Below are positions 43,217 to 55,900 of a stretch of 64,000 nt of DNA, in pieces; position 1 is the stretch's first letter, and every line of letters starts with the position of its first letter. The DNA is from Ramazzottius varieornatus (Eukaryota; Tardigrada; Eutardigrada; Parachela; Ramazzottiidae). A model generated the notes under the pieces. That model was given only the letters and a program-made list of their open reading frames with translations. It did no database searches and was not told the DNA's origin. The position numbers and the translations under genes are program-made. The stretch lies in assembly GCA_001949185.1 (NCBI GenBank), contig BDGG01000009.1, forward strand, positions 1,113,347 through 1,177,346, read 5' to 3'.

Positions 43217-45478
43217 ATGGATCATCAGAAAGTGGGCAATGGAGCTTCGAGCGGAGGAGGACAGCGTCTTATTCGGAGAGTGGTGGACATCTTGCTGGAG
43301 ACATGGGAACACCAGACTGACGAGGGTGGGAAGATCCTGGACTTTAATATGCCAGACAAGCTAATGGTATGTTTGATATTACAGTTTTTGGTCATGGAAC
43401 GTTTCTTAGGTGTGTCTTTGGCAGAAAATCTTCACTCTCGAGTTGGGAGAGAAAGGAGCAGCTGACGACGAGCTGGTGCCGATTTGTCAGAGCATCGTCG
43501 ATCTCAGTCTCCACGCGGGTAAATACCGTGCTACAAAAAGTTTCATGCACTTCGCGAAGTACGTCATCTTACGCACGAAACAGGGCAAAATTTTCGGACC
43601 GGGGTTCAACTGCACGTGCATGATGACGTGCTTCGCGAAGTTCATGAAGCATTACAGTACACTGTCTGCTTTTCATTAACGATACTATGAAATATGGTTA
43701 ATTGTTTGTTAGGTCATCCTGCATTCTATAATCAGCTATGGGGAGGCCTGGACGAGTACGGACTGCTGAGCGCATGGATGGTGGAAGCATTGCATACGAG
43801 CGTGTAATATTGGAAATTTAATTTATGGCATATTATCGTTGTTACGATTAATTCGCAGCATACTCTTGATTGGAATCCATGTTTCATTTTTAGGTACACC
43901 TATGAAGTCGCGCCGCTTTTCACATTAATGGAAACCTATTTGATCCAGCATATCGGAAAAGAGTTAATCGGTTATCCAGATGTTGATAACATCGGCGGTC
44001 TGTTCAATGCCGGTGAGGAAGTATAATTTGTAAGTTGTGGATAATGTTGTTATTGCACATCCGTGTTAATGCTACGAAATATGCGTGAGGTGTAATGCTG
44101 CTGTCTGTAGGAGGATCTATTTCGAACATGATGGCTATCCAATTAGCTCGGTACAAACAAAATCCTTCAGTGAAGACGAGAGGTAATCACGCGTTTGATA
44201 AGCCGCTGATTATCCTTACGTCCGTCGAAGCGCACTACAGCATTCAAAAAGCTGCTAACGTCCTGGGTATCGGCACCGATAATGTGTGGAAAGTCCCGAC
44301 AGATGATAATGGTTGCATGCGACCCAATAAGCTGGAAGAAGAAATCGGCCGAGCAGGGAAGGAAGGCAAGCTTCCGGTGATGGTGAATGCTACCAGTGGC
44401 ACTACCGTCCTTGGGGCGTATGACCCGCTAGACCAGGTCGCGAAGATATGTGAAAAACACAAAATATGGATGCATGTCGATGTAAGAAAAACCATCACGA
44501 TAAACTGTTAAACTGTGGATCAGAGTGCTTCCACTATTTGAAGACACTCGAGGTAGTTTTTGGCTGACTTACTCTTTTTTCCGGATGTAGGCAGCTTGGG
44601 GAGGTGCTGTGATGCTCTCACCCAAATTACGCCACACAATGAAAGGGATTGAAAGGTAGTTTTGCCGTACTGTAAGGCCGCAGTGACGTCATTGCGAACC
44701 TTTTCTGAAAATTATTATTCTTTAGGGCAGATTCGGTTACTTGGAATCCGCACAAAATGCTGGGTCTGCCTTTACAGACTGCACTGCTGATTACTAGACA
44801 CAAGGTAATTAATTTTGTAAGATTTTTGGGAATTCTCATTCTTGGGAATTCTCATGGTGTAAGTTCTGGTGCCGTAGGGTTTGCTGTTGGAATGCAACAG
44901 CAACAAGTCCAGCTACCTCTTCCAAAGCGACAAATTCTACGACGCCGAGTACGATATCGGTGATAAGACATTCGTGTGCGGGAGGAAAAACGACGCCTTG
45001 AAGCTGTGGTTGACGTGGAAGGGAAGAGGAAAGGCTGACTTGACTGCAGCTGTTGAGAACGCATTTGACATGGCAGAATACCTGGCTGAACTGCTTCGAG
45101 ACCGTGAAGGGTTCCAGCTAGTCCTTCCGAAAGTCCAGTGCACTAACGTGTGCTTTTGGTACATTCCTCCAAGTATGCGTGGAACAGTCGACTGGAAATC
45201 GGAATCCTTCCGGGAGAAACTTGGCAAAGTATAAGATAGTTTTTTTTGCGGATATCATATCGAACTATCAGATATGAAATCTGCTTTTCGCCTAGGTGGC
45301 GCCGTGTTTGAAGAAGCGAATGATGGAGAAAGGTAGTTTGTTCATCGGCTACCAGCCCAATGAAAACCGAAACTTACCCAATTTCTTTCGAATGGTGATC
45401 CACTGTAATCCTCGTCCCACAAGAGAAAACATGCATTTCGTCGTGGAGGAAATTGAAAGACTTGGGGCAGATTTGTGA
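43217..45478 (+). CDS. PLP-dependent decarboxylase, CSAD/GADL1-like
   Basis: Group II pyridoxal-phosphate decarboxylase of the glutamate / cysteine sulfinate family. Nine exons, start ATG 43217 (MDHQKVGNGAS), about 480 residues. Hallmarks: GHPAFYNQLWGGLDEYGL, VYTYEVAPLFTLME, FNAGGSISNMMAIQLARY, SVEAHYSIQKAA, NATSGTTVLGAYDPL, MHVDAAWGGAVML, the PLP-binding lysine in TWNPHKMLGLPLQ, SSYLFQSDKFYD, CGRKNDALKLWLTWK, TNVCFWYIPPSMRG and the terminus EEIERLGADL. SYLFQxDKFYD and the short N-terminus are closer to cysteine sulfinate/aspartate decarboxylases than to GAD65/67, so the product may be hypotaurine or beta-alanine rather than GABA; this is inference. Its start is 368 bases from the BTB start on the other strand. 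Intron 2 holds a perfect-looking foldback. Confidence 0.92.
43535..43650. repeat. Foldback repeat in decarboxylase intron 2
   Basis: TTTCATGCACTTCGCGAAGT and the inverted partner near 43620-43648 (ATGACGTGCTTCGCGAAGTT CATGAA) pair over about 28 bases with two or three mismatches across a 55-base loop. Not related in sequence to the main family. Confidence 0.65.
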
Positions 45479-46106
45479 TGCTTTTAGTTCCTATTATGAT
45501 GATGATGAACACCCGGAGCTGTATTGATCTTTGCGAGTTCCTGTTTGCGTAACACCGTAGTTCCGCTAGCACCCCTAGTTAGATTTTTGGAAATTCACCT
45601 CTGAATTTTTATCGTTACCTTTGCCATATTACCGAAGTGGTTGATTTTCTGTTGAATTTATTCAGAAGCAAGTTTCTTCTGTGTCGACGTGAACAGAAAT
45701 GGGAATTGCCGCCATAATACAGGTATTTACATGTGAACGTTTTCTTGATTTCTTTGCTTCCTGAGTCCTTTCTTGAAAAGGCTGATGAGGTGATTTCGGT
45801 AATCGCTTCCCTTCAGTCCGCCCGTATTATCCATTTATCTGCTTACTCATAATTAGAACATTTTCAGATTACTATCGCGATCCGCATGGAGTAGCTGCCA
45901 TGGCAAGACCCACAGGAAGCGAAAGAAAGAGCAAACTGGCAGTGGACGGTTCGTCCGAAGGGACGTCACGGAACACTGACCGAACAACATATCTCGTGCA
46001 TACCTTGCACACCCAATAGGAAGACACTGCGGTAATAGCTTCACTTTCGAGAAGCTGCTCCGAAGAGCAGCTTCTCCGGCTGAAGACATCGTTGGCAATC
46101 TTTAGT

Positions 46107-46333
46107 CGATGGTCGAGCCAGAAGCTGCGAGATTGATTGAAGAACTTGACGATGGATCCGAAACAGTGGTAAGTCACTTATTGTTACAAGCCCAAACTGA
46201 TCACATTCGCACGCCGCGTTCCCACGGTTGTTTTTGAATACTGTCACGGTGATTCAGAATGTGGTATCTTTCGTCGAGCAGGGAAGACTATTTCCGCCAG
46301 GAGTCCTCGGAGCGATCCAGAAGCGTTCTTGAA
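46107..46333 (+). CDS. Possible small two-exon protein or terminal exons
   Basis: ATG 46107 opens MVEPEAARLIEELDDGSETV up to a GTAAGT donor at 46167. The acceptor ATTCAG leads in phase to NVVSFVEQGRLFPPGVLGAI and a TGA. The product would be about 45 residues. TTTAG directly before TCGATG could also be an acceptor, making these the last two exons of a longer + gene. No family recognised. Confidence 0.35.
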
Positions 46334-46527
46334 TGGGGAAGGGGAAAGTTGAACGTACGAGACTGCGCTTTGCTTGTCAGGGTGTTGAACTGAACTCCGA
46401 GGTGGCCGAACCGCCCCACAGTATCTCAGATGGCTTCATCCGCAGAACTTTCGGCCTCACTTAATCCGCGGCTTTTCAACATCTTTGCTGGGTTTACCAT
46501 TCTTAGTCCGGGCAAGTCGTGAATTGT

Positions 46528-46636
46528 ATGAGCAGGACTCAGCTGGTGGTGCTTTCCGTGTCCGTCGCATTTCTGCTAGTTTTTCTTGTAGTTTCTGACA
46601 TATCAAGTTACGGTACAAGTTCCTGCAAATGGTTTC
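46528..46636 (+). CDS. Possible first exon with signal peptide or signal anchor
   Basis: ATG 46528 begins MSRTQLVVLSVSVAFLLVF, a classic signal sequence or type II anchor, followed by CCCAG|GTACTG as possible donor. Downstream pieces (near 46695, 47041, 47127 and 47237-47321) could be its exons, but phases conflict. Product unknown. Confidence 0.3.
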
Positions 46637-48256
46637 CCAGGTACTGATTTTGTTTTCTGCTTTCTTCTGATTTTATTGAACACTTTGAAGAGGCTCGTGA
46701 CCGCGCAGAGGATTTGGTCGGACTTTGATACTTCCGCAAGGCTATCCTCGAGTTTCCGAGAAGCCGTGTGGCTGTCTTGTTTCTCAAAAGTCCCGGGCCG
46801 TGAATATTTGTGACGGGAAGAGGTCCGAGCTGCTGACTAGTCAAACCACCCAACGCCAAGTGATTCCAGCCGAATTCTCACTCGTGCCCTGATTCGCATC
46901 ACAGACTGCGGTTTGCCACGCTGAACTCGTACGTAAGTACCGTCTTTTAGACGGTTATTCCGCTTCTTTGAATTCCTCGGTACTGCGTGGTTTTCAATCC
47001 TAGCAGTATGCCAATGATTATTTTGTTGACAGGACTACCTGGGTCTTCCTGAAACGCTTTCGGTACAATTATTCACTTCTGTCACCACAAGTTCCGTGTA
47101 CCAACTCTAGATGCTTTTTCAGGGACCGTGATACGTTGGTGACCGCTTCTCCAACCGCACTTTCGTGTGGCCGGCGACGGCCATACCGGAAGTCAGAAAA
47201 TGATGTCGAGATTCGGGAATCGGGACCTGGTGGACGTTGAAAGGCTCTGCTTACCAGCGGAAGGAGCCGAACGATGGACTACACTATGAGATACTGCCTC
47301 CAAGTGTCGCACAGGTACCGTAACTGGCGAGTGTGAATAGCCGGCGAGTGGTGATATTACTCAAATCTAGTATCAAAACCCGGCTCACTAACTTCGCCGA
47401 CATTGTCTTCAGTGAGCTCTGTACAGGGCGGGAGGACAGACAGTCCGACAGCATGTTATCAAAACTGCCTAATTATAAATTCAAAAGAACCGGTTCTTTC
47501 TTTGAGTTTGTGAGGTTCCGATGTCGGACATACGTGTTCGACTTTGTACTGTGGGCCGTGAGCACTGTATGGACCAGGGTACATATGCGGGAAAAATTTC
47601 CGAAATGATCGGAACTTCAAAATAACTTGTGCTGAATTTGCAGACTACATCTAGGAAGCCGCGGAACCCATAACAAGAACCACGGACCATCCAGCCGACT
47701 TACAAGAATGTCAAATTAAGCGAACTGTATGTCTTCGTACGATGCTTGATTCGTCCAAGTATCGAGCGTGATACAGAATGCCGAGATGGAAGAGTACATT
47801 GCAACTTTACGGTTGCGTTGGGCGCCACTTCATTTATGGACACGCAAGTTACACACGAGCAAAACGCGTAAGCTTCAAATTAAAGCTAATGTAGGCGTTA
47901 TTGTTTAATTCAGTGAATAGATCCGATCGTGCTTGTCTTTAAGATAACCCACTGTATGTGATTATATTCTTGACTAGAGAATACATTTCTCTGATCGGCG
48001 TGATCGCCGGACAAGAAAGCGAAATTACATTGTAGGGTTGAGCTGTTTTGTTGCAGAGACCTCCTCACATCAATTCAAGTTGACACCGTCAAGCTCTTTA
48101 GTCTTGCTGGCAGGTACTATCGTTCTCAAGTTGGCGCCTGATGTGATATTTATCGAAGCTGATGGATTTTTTTCCGTGTCAGCTGGAACAGAATACCACA
48201 TTTTTCTCTCGGATTAACATTGTAGAGTTTCGCAAAAAGTAAGTTGATTGTAATCT

Positions 48257-48475
48257 GGGTGCGTGGCAAGGAACTCGACCAGATCTTTTCCTTGAGTGGC
48301 GCACTTTGTTACTCATTTTGGCTCATCTTAACGTCCTCACATGTATCGCTAGAAGCGTGCGCCACTTGGGAATGCATTCGTACTCGACGGGATCGCTGTT
48401 CCAAGTGGCGCAAATCACTAACAACGTGCGCCACTTGGAGAAACGATCTGGTCGAGTTTTTTTTGCACAGCTCTC
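48257..48475. mobile_element. Foldback element, two hairpins
   Basis: Hairpins GAGTGGCGCAC/GTGCGCCACTTGG and AAGTGGCGCAA/GTGCGCCACTTGG, the second with an almost absent loop (ATCACTAACAAC). The outer arms GGAACTCGACCAGATC and GATCTGGTCGAGTT match perfectly. Confidence 0.8.
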
Positions 48476-48744
48476 GCGTTTTATTATGATGTATTCGCTT
48501 AGCGTTTCTTCTTGATATGTGTTCTCTGAGGTCTCCGCTGGACTGGGCAGGTTCGACAGCCATCGTTCCGCTTGGTGCTCGTATTAAATGACGACTTTCC
48601 AGTCTAGCTGACAGTCTCGCCTGCCTCGCGTAGTTCGGACGTGTTTTTCACCGTGAAATCTTGTTTGTTATCAGTCTGATCTCTCTTGATCACCTGTGCT
48701 AATCAAAAAGCCAAAGCGGAAGTCAATCGCCTATCAAAGCTGTT

Positions 48745-49026
48745 TTATTCGCTATTGTCGAAACCATACAACGACAATCCCTTCATCTGTCTTTTCTTTG
48801 TTCTTTCCAGATTGCCAAAGGATGTACCGAACTTGAGTCGTTGAAATATTGAGGAGTATTTTGGTGGAAGGTCTCCGAGGGTAAGACTGTAATAGGCAAG
48901 AGTCTCGAGCTGCACTTGGGGTTTTTGGATGGTTGAGTTCTTCCACGAGGTGATCATCTTCGCTGCCGGTAAGACTAACCAGTGGTTTCGCGTTAGGTCG
49001 CCCACGTCTGGAGGAAAAAGTGCCAT
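48745..49026 (-). CDS. Possible terminal exon, unrecognised
   Basis: An open frame of 93 residues from ATG 49026 (MALFPPDVGDLTRNHW) to TAA, with a complexity and codon pattern that look coding. AATAAA on this strand overlaps the stop codon (48744-48749), as found at true 3' ends in compact genomes. An upstream piece on the same strand (MLKKARFFGNCLLVDSS, about 49310-49375, donor GTATGC) may be part of the same gene. No family recognised. Confidence 0.3.
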   Translation of the reverse strand: MALFPPDVGDLTRNHWLVLPAAKMITSWKNSTIQKPQVQLETLAYYSLTLGDLPPKYSSIFQRLKFGTSFGNLERTKKRQMKGLSLYGFDNSE

Positions 49027-49955
49027 GTGAATATCGTTATGTTTTGCCGCCCTGTCATCAATTGGCTCTTAGTCACGCTTCCACGTTCCACGTAGCTTCC
49101 ATACTTCGCCTTATCATAATTCACTTTTGTGTGAAGCTCGACCATCTCAGTCGTAAGCTCGAAGCAAAAAAGCGCCGTATGAATTTAAAGAAGGTGAAGC
49201 GAAAGCCAAGCGATAGTACATGTATCAAGTCGATCACTTTGTAAAGCTTCCGTCGTTTTGTTGCAGGTACCGAACAGAATATTGGCTCACTCTGTGAGCA
49301 GCATACCATGGCATGCGGACTGAAGGACGAGTCAACTAGAAGACAATTTCCAAAGAATCGTGCCTTCTTCAGCATCAAATAGCGCGTATGGCTTTTTATG
49401 ATGGAATCTTCACCGGTAAGACTTGACTCTCTGCCATGGCGTTGTCCTACTTGCAAAACTCTTCTCAAACCGATCAAACGTAACTATCTCTCTCAAAATT
49501 GTCGTTGACAAGGGTGAGAAAACTCTTCGCCTGTTGCACGAAATTACGACCATTTAAAAGGCTACCATTTTGTTTTTGTTCCACATTATTCGCTACACTG
49601 ATACTGTGTTTATCTCAACTGCCGGTTACGCGTCCGGTATAACTATTCTGATCTGCTTAATTTCCGCTGCAACAACCACCTCCGTTTTCACTCGCAAAAC
49701 ACCGGTGAAGCCTCTTCCTTGTCGAACGCTGCGGAATAATCCGCAAAACTTCCCAAGGAGTATTTCTCAGAGGTCGGAAACTAAATGCGAACAGTTTGCA
49801 CACACCTGTGTACTCGCGCACTACAGCAAAAATGTGATTGCGCGTATGCGGGTTTGTGACAGACAAGGATGCTTTGTTACTCGCCTCGCGCTTGTCATTT
49901 GAATGAAATTTCAAGTGTGGGATCTTACTTATTTTGGTTTTTGATAGGTTGAACA

Positions 49956-52900
49956 ATGAGCCATTTTCGCAAATATTATTCCCCTTCTACTCTCAATTCC
50001 TCCAACGCTTCTTCCACGTCGGCCAGTACGCCATCTACCGTCATCCAGGTGGGTCCTACGACCACTGCTGAAAGTTCCTCGGAGAATGTGCAGGTTTCAA
50101 CGGACCCAAATCCACTTCCGTCTACCCACCTGTCCAGCACAGTTTCAGCCTTTCGCGGACAGAGCACGAACCGTGGCGCTTTGCCCACGTCGAATTTCCT
50201 AATCAATCGCCACAAGCTGTTACGGAAGACTGAAGAAGGTAAGGTGATGCGTGAGGGCGGTACTCTGAGTGGATCGCGCTCGCAGCTGACCGGCAGCTCG
50301 TCAAATCTAGCCCATAAGCCAAAAGAATTTGAGAATTATGGCGCTAATGGAAAGTCATTCGTCGAAGATGAAGATAGACACGCTTCAACGGACACATCGC
50401 GGTATGATGATAGTGCTGGGAACATCACCGAGACGGACTTTTCCGAGCGGTCAGCAGTATCGAGAATCCCTGTTGGAAACGTGGAATACGGTGGAAACGA
50501 GAGGCCGATCGAACATGTTACTTCGCAAAATTTCGAAACTGAGTAAGAACTGGAAACTAAGTTGTAATTCAGAAACTCTATTCCTGAAACAAAAATAGAC
50601 AAACGAACAAATTTCTGACTGGGAAGTCCGCAAATGGTGTTACGCAGATCGTTTTTCCAGTGGCGCACGCTTTCGGCTAATAACAATACAAACGTGCGCC
50701 ACCTCAGATTGTCGAGTTTGATTGTTTTCCAGGTGGCGCACGTTTTTAGCCTTATTGGCCGTAAGAGTGCGCCACTTGAGATAAGAACTTGGGTGGACTC
50801 ATTTGCCGACGTCTTAAATGTTCAATTATTTAGAATAAAAATCAAAATTCTGATAGTTGAAATAATTAAACCATAAGCCGAATATTTCTTTGGAAATGAT
50901 GGAAAACCGATTGTGGTTAGAAAGTTGCGTATTATTCTGTAGTAGTGAGGCCCCGCGCGCAGTGTCGTCCGTTCGGTGGTCGCCGAGCTCGAGCAGTCGC
51001 CCACAAGTGCCGCCGAAACCAGATATTTCGAGCAATGAGTTGGAGAGAAAGATGGAGGAGATTGCGGCCAAGTCGAAACAAAGTCGAGGGATCTTACGTG
51101 TACCGTCCTTGCGTGGGACTCTAACTCGCTCGAGAACGCCCTCACGCGGACCTTCCGAAGAGAGACCGGCAAAGAAAAAAGAAGAATACTTACACGAAAG
51201 TGTTACGTATACAAAAACCAAAGCGCCAGCAGAAGTACCGGTCAGTAGTGCAGCACCTTCTTCTGGCCGAGCTAATTTCTTCCGCGGTCGATCAGGTAAC
51301 ACAGTCACTTCTTCGTCCTCCTCGCGAGCAGAAGTCTCTTCGCCTCAGTTGCTCAATACTACCACCGACCAAGTTGGCTCAGCTGTAGAGATTGGTGGTA
51401 CGTCGAGGAGGATCTCCCCGTCACCTCAACGCACGTCCATCATCCCAGCTCCCATACAGACGGGCACGGTGCAAACCGCGAACTTATCCTTGAGGGAAAC
51501 TGATCGACCTGTCGATGTGGAGACTATCGTTCAGATCGCTCCCGTTTATAGCCGGCTCAGCGACGTCCGATCTGCCCCAAAGCAAACGACGCGAATCCAG
51601 GTATTTCCTGTGTTAACAATCCATTCCTACATTTGGAAGCTCGGAAAGCAAATTCCTCCACATCGTTCTCTCAAGTGGCGCATGCTTCTATCCATTAGCA
51701 ACGTGCGCCACTGAGGAAAACAGCAAAACTCGACAAAATGTTTTTTCAAGTGGCGCACCCATCTGGCCAGCAACAGTGCAAACGTGCGTCAGCTGGGAAA
51801 ACTATCAAAGTCGACCCGATCGTGCTCCCAAGTGGCGCAATCGTTCGACCAATATCACTGAAAAGGTGTGCCACTTGGAATTAACGATTTGGTCGATTTT
51901 GTCCCTTTGGTGTACATCGGAGTATCTGCCTTGACCTTACTATTTTCATTTCACAGCAAATGATGGAGTCCTCTCGGCCCGCTGTGCCCTCACCAACGCC
52001 TAGCGGGTTCATCCAGCCGCAAATCCGTCCCACTCCGCCACGGAAACCGGTCAGAACAGATGTGAACGAAACTCTGATAGAAGTTCTTCCGCAAGGGAAA
52101 GCGAGACGTCCAGCACCGCCGGTACCGGCTGTCAACCACCGAGCGGCAACAGCTGGTCGTTCTGAGCAGCACGTAACGACTATCCGCACCTCCTCTCCGT
52201 CACCGACACGTGCTGGTCATCTGTCGACCGTCGCGAACCTCAGCCGCAATACCAGCCCAACGCATGGCGTAACGGTACCTGTCAACAATCATAACAATGT
52301 AGGACACGATGCCGCAAGGCCCATTCAGCGCATCGAAAGTGCCCCCAAAAGTATTAACGACTCATATGCGGGCCAAATGACGTTTGATGATGAGTTCGAC
52401 TCGTTGATGTCTTCATCACACGTCGATTATGAACATTCGTCGGCTGACGAAGACGATGACTTGGTCAAGAGGTCTCTCATGAAAGCTTCGGGGAATCGAC
52501 GAGGAAACATCGAAAATATCGAGGAAGAGAACATCACTACGACCTATGTGGACAACGCACCAACTGTGTACAGGACCGAGTTCGCCACCCATTCGCAGTC
52601 TCACTATGACAAACTACCTCAAAGACATACTCGGACAGGTAACTACAGGTGGCACAGAACACGGAAGGTCGGCGAAAAACGCTTTTTGCAACCTGCATAC
52701 ATCGTGCTGTACAATTTCCACGGTGTGCGAGTATGCAGGCTCCATAAAATACCTATTCCGCAACCTGCATACATGGATCCGTATGGTTTAAATGGTATGG
52801 GAGTATGCAGGTTCTTACAGAGGGATAAATGGGTTCTGACAAGCTTTCGTGCAGTTAGCTTCGACTCATGATCGGTTTTCTCTGTAGTTGTGCAACGGAA

Positions 52901-55900
52901 GCCATCGTTTCTTTCCTCGGCTGACGATAGCGACTCATCTCGCGGACAAGGCAATCTAGCTGGGTCGAATGTGCGGTCAAGTGTGACCACTACACGAGTC
53001 TCCCGCCGGGAATCGGACGTCAACCAGGCCGACGCGCAATTACCGCGCGACGATTCGGCGGGTAGGCGTAAGTACGACGAACGCCGCCAACTCCTCCGCA
53101 GCTTTGAAGAAAATCTCCAACGGAAACGCCATCAGTCGGCTAAAGACGATGATCGCTTTACGCAATCAAATCAAAACGGACCGCCGCGGAATACCCAACA
53201 ACCCCATCACATCTACCGACAAACTGGGTAAGCCGACTTAGAAAATATCAAACGAAATATGATCCCCACAAAATAAACGATAGGTGTCGATCAGACGAAG
53301 CTTGCTATCACCGTATGTTTGAACAGGTATTAAGTTTTAGATAGAGTATTAATTTACTAAAGCCCGAGCTTCCGCTTGACAAATACGGTGTGCAGTAAGG
53401 GTAAACGTCGCTTAACGATCGTTCATTCAATTCATCATTATGGCACTAGGAGCAGTCATTGCGGCCACTTGGAAAGAGGTACGTGATGGCCTCAGGAACG
53501 AAAATATTCTGTACAATAGAAGAAAACAATCACCATGTGTCAAAGAGAGACCGTGAAAGATTTATACACTGGAGAACTTAATATTGCTTTATGTACAGCC
53601 ACAGATCAAAAATCGCTCGTTTGTTCAATACTTGTCACGGTCGCGATGGTTATTCCGTGTAGACGTAACGTGGTAATGTCTGGCACAGTCTTTCTGTTAG
53701 GTCATGCTGCAAAATAAGAACAAAAATACGGTCGTTAATTTTACCAACCAACGAACTCTTCGGACGTCTGTCGGAACTTTTGTGGGTGTTGTAACTAATT
53801 GCGGTTCTCACCAGGGGTTCCAGCTCCTTCTTGGAGACGAGGTTGAATTCCGTCACAAAGTAATAATAGTGCTTGTAACATAAATTAACATGTGGCACCT
53901 GCGATAATGAGCAAAGAAGATGGGTCATCTGTGTGGCCAGTGCGGTAGATGATAATGGTAATGAGGATGTGAGTGGGGTTCTCCAACTTCACTTGGTACA
54001 ACTTACCGCACTCAAGTCCGTCAAGGTATCGAAGTGATGAATATAAATATGCACAAACACCCGATACATCCGTGAAGCGATCTTCTTACACGTCGCAAGA
54101 AAGTTCGACGGAAAAGGCACATCTACAAGAGATCAATACCAAAATTAAGCCACAGATTAGTAAGAAAAGCTGGGAGCTCGGCAAAACCTCCAATACTGTA
54201 TTTCCAAGTGGCGCACATGTCCAGTGTTGTTGGCTAGAGACATGCGCCGCTTGTGAACAACGATCTCGGCGAATTTGATTGTTTTCAAAAGCGGCGCATC
54301 TTTCTACTTTTAGTGGCTGGGAGCGTGCGCCACTTGATAAACCGATCTGGTGGACTTAGTTTGCAGCGGTCGTAATAAAAAAAATTTATTGGAAAAAAAT
54401 CACAAATAATAATAATCATCAATCTAAGAAATACTTTCAAAATAATCTGGAATTGGTGCGCGTTGTTTTTTACGTACCGACGAAGACAGGGAAGACTTTG
54501 ATATCATTGATGGTGGTGTCGACCCAGTCAAGTAGCAGTGTCAGGTATTCGCGAGCCGGCATTCTAGTGGGTTTTTTGTACTCTCGCCCATCCGACCAGA
54601 AATATTCATACCTGTATGATATTATGCAAAAATACCAAATGAAGATATGCGGAGCAAATTGGACCGAGTCAACAGTTAGAGAGTTCACGGTTCGAGCAAG
54701 TGTTTACTTTTGGCCAGCTGACATTGTTGGACATGTTGACGGAGTGCAGTAATCAGTTACCTGAAACAGGCAAAACATGTCCGGATTTAAACTAACATTG
54801 CCGTACGGACAGACGCACGACGTTGTCCAGCCGTTTTTGTTTGCTTTTCCACATAAGTAACGATGTAAATTCCCAGACTTACCGTGCCGTATATCAGGTT
54901 GATGCGGTTGAAGAAATCCACAACTACAAAACAAGAACACAAATTCCAGATTCGGGTCGTGAAAAAAAGGAGCTGCGATAGCTCTTACTGTAGACAGCAA
55001 TCCAGTCTTCCAAACTTTCCCCTTCCGGAAGTCTTACTGTCCGCTTCAAGTCGACTTCCGTGTCGAAAGAGGCCAGCGCTCGTTTATGCAGAGAGTACTT
55101 GAGGGTTCCTGGAGTGAAGTGTTTCTTCGGTCTGAACGTCTGCAAAGAAAAAATGCCCACTTCTGTCTTTTCCAGTTGGTTCAGCACTGCAGGTTGACTG
55201 TTTCAAGGAGATTCTTTCTCGTAAAAGGGATCGTACCTTTTTGCGGCTGAAAAAGTCCATAAACTGGGCCATAGATCTGGCAGGCGGGAAGCCGGCGCTT
55301 TTGGGAGCCATGATACCCTAGTCCAGACAGTGAAGATCACGTTTTTGTGGATTCAGCAAAGTAACGAGCTGACAACGCTGAAGGAGTTTCCAAGAGGCGA
55401 TTGGAATGTCGATCAAGACCGAGATTTGTCACGGTCTGTCGCCGAAGCAGAGTCAAATGTTCCGCTTGTTTGTCGCTATACGATGGATGATACCCACTAC
55501 ACCTTCATGCTTGATCAAATCCTACTACATTGTACCATTCTGCACGAAAAGCATAAAATGGCGAATGGCAATCTGAAGTATAAGATTGACTTGCTGAGGG
55601 ACCAGTTAAATTGTAGCAGTAGGCATTTGTACGCGGTACAAGAAAGTAATAAGCACGCAAAATGTGTTAGCTAGAGCGATGCGGCCAACGCGAACTTTCG
55701 ACCTGGAAATAGTGATCATAACGCGGCTAATCTGGCACTGACCACGACCACGATGCAGTTGGCGGAAACACTGCCAACATGCGCTGATTTGGTGTCAGTG
55801 AGGCACTTGAGGCTCTTTGTCGCCTCTAAATGTTTTCGCAAGTGAGGCTCTGGCTGTATAAAATGAGAAACCTGTACGAGATACCCACCGGTATACGCCC

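Larger units (their letters stand above)
45479..49955. other. 4.5 kb with exon-like pieces but no resolved gene
   Basis: Several fragments look coding and have splice sites but could not be joined with confidence. They include an exon after TTTTCAG near 45868 (YYRDPHGVAAMARPTG), the small pair at 46107-46333, a signal-anchor start at 46528, an exon ending at about 47321 (TWWTLKGSAYQRKEPND...) and a minus-strand terminal exon (48745-49026). One two-hairpin foldback copy is at 48257-48475. The stretch may hold one divergent + gene, a decaying gene, or both. Confidence 0.4.
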
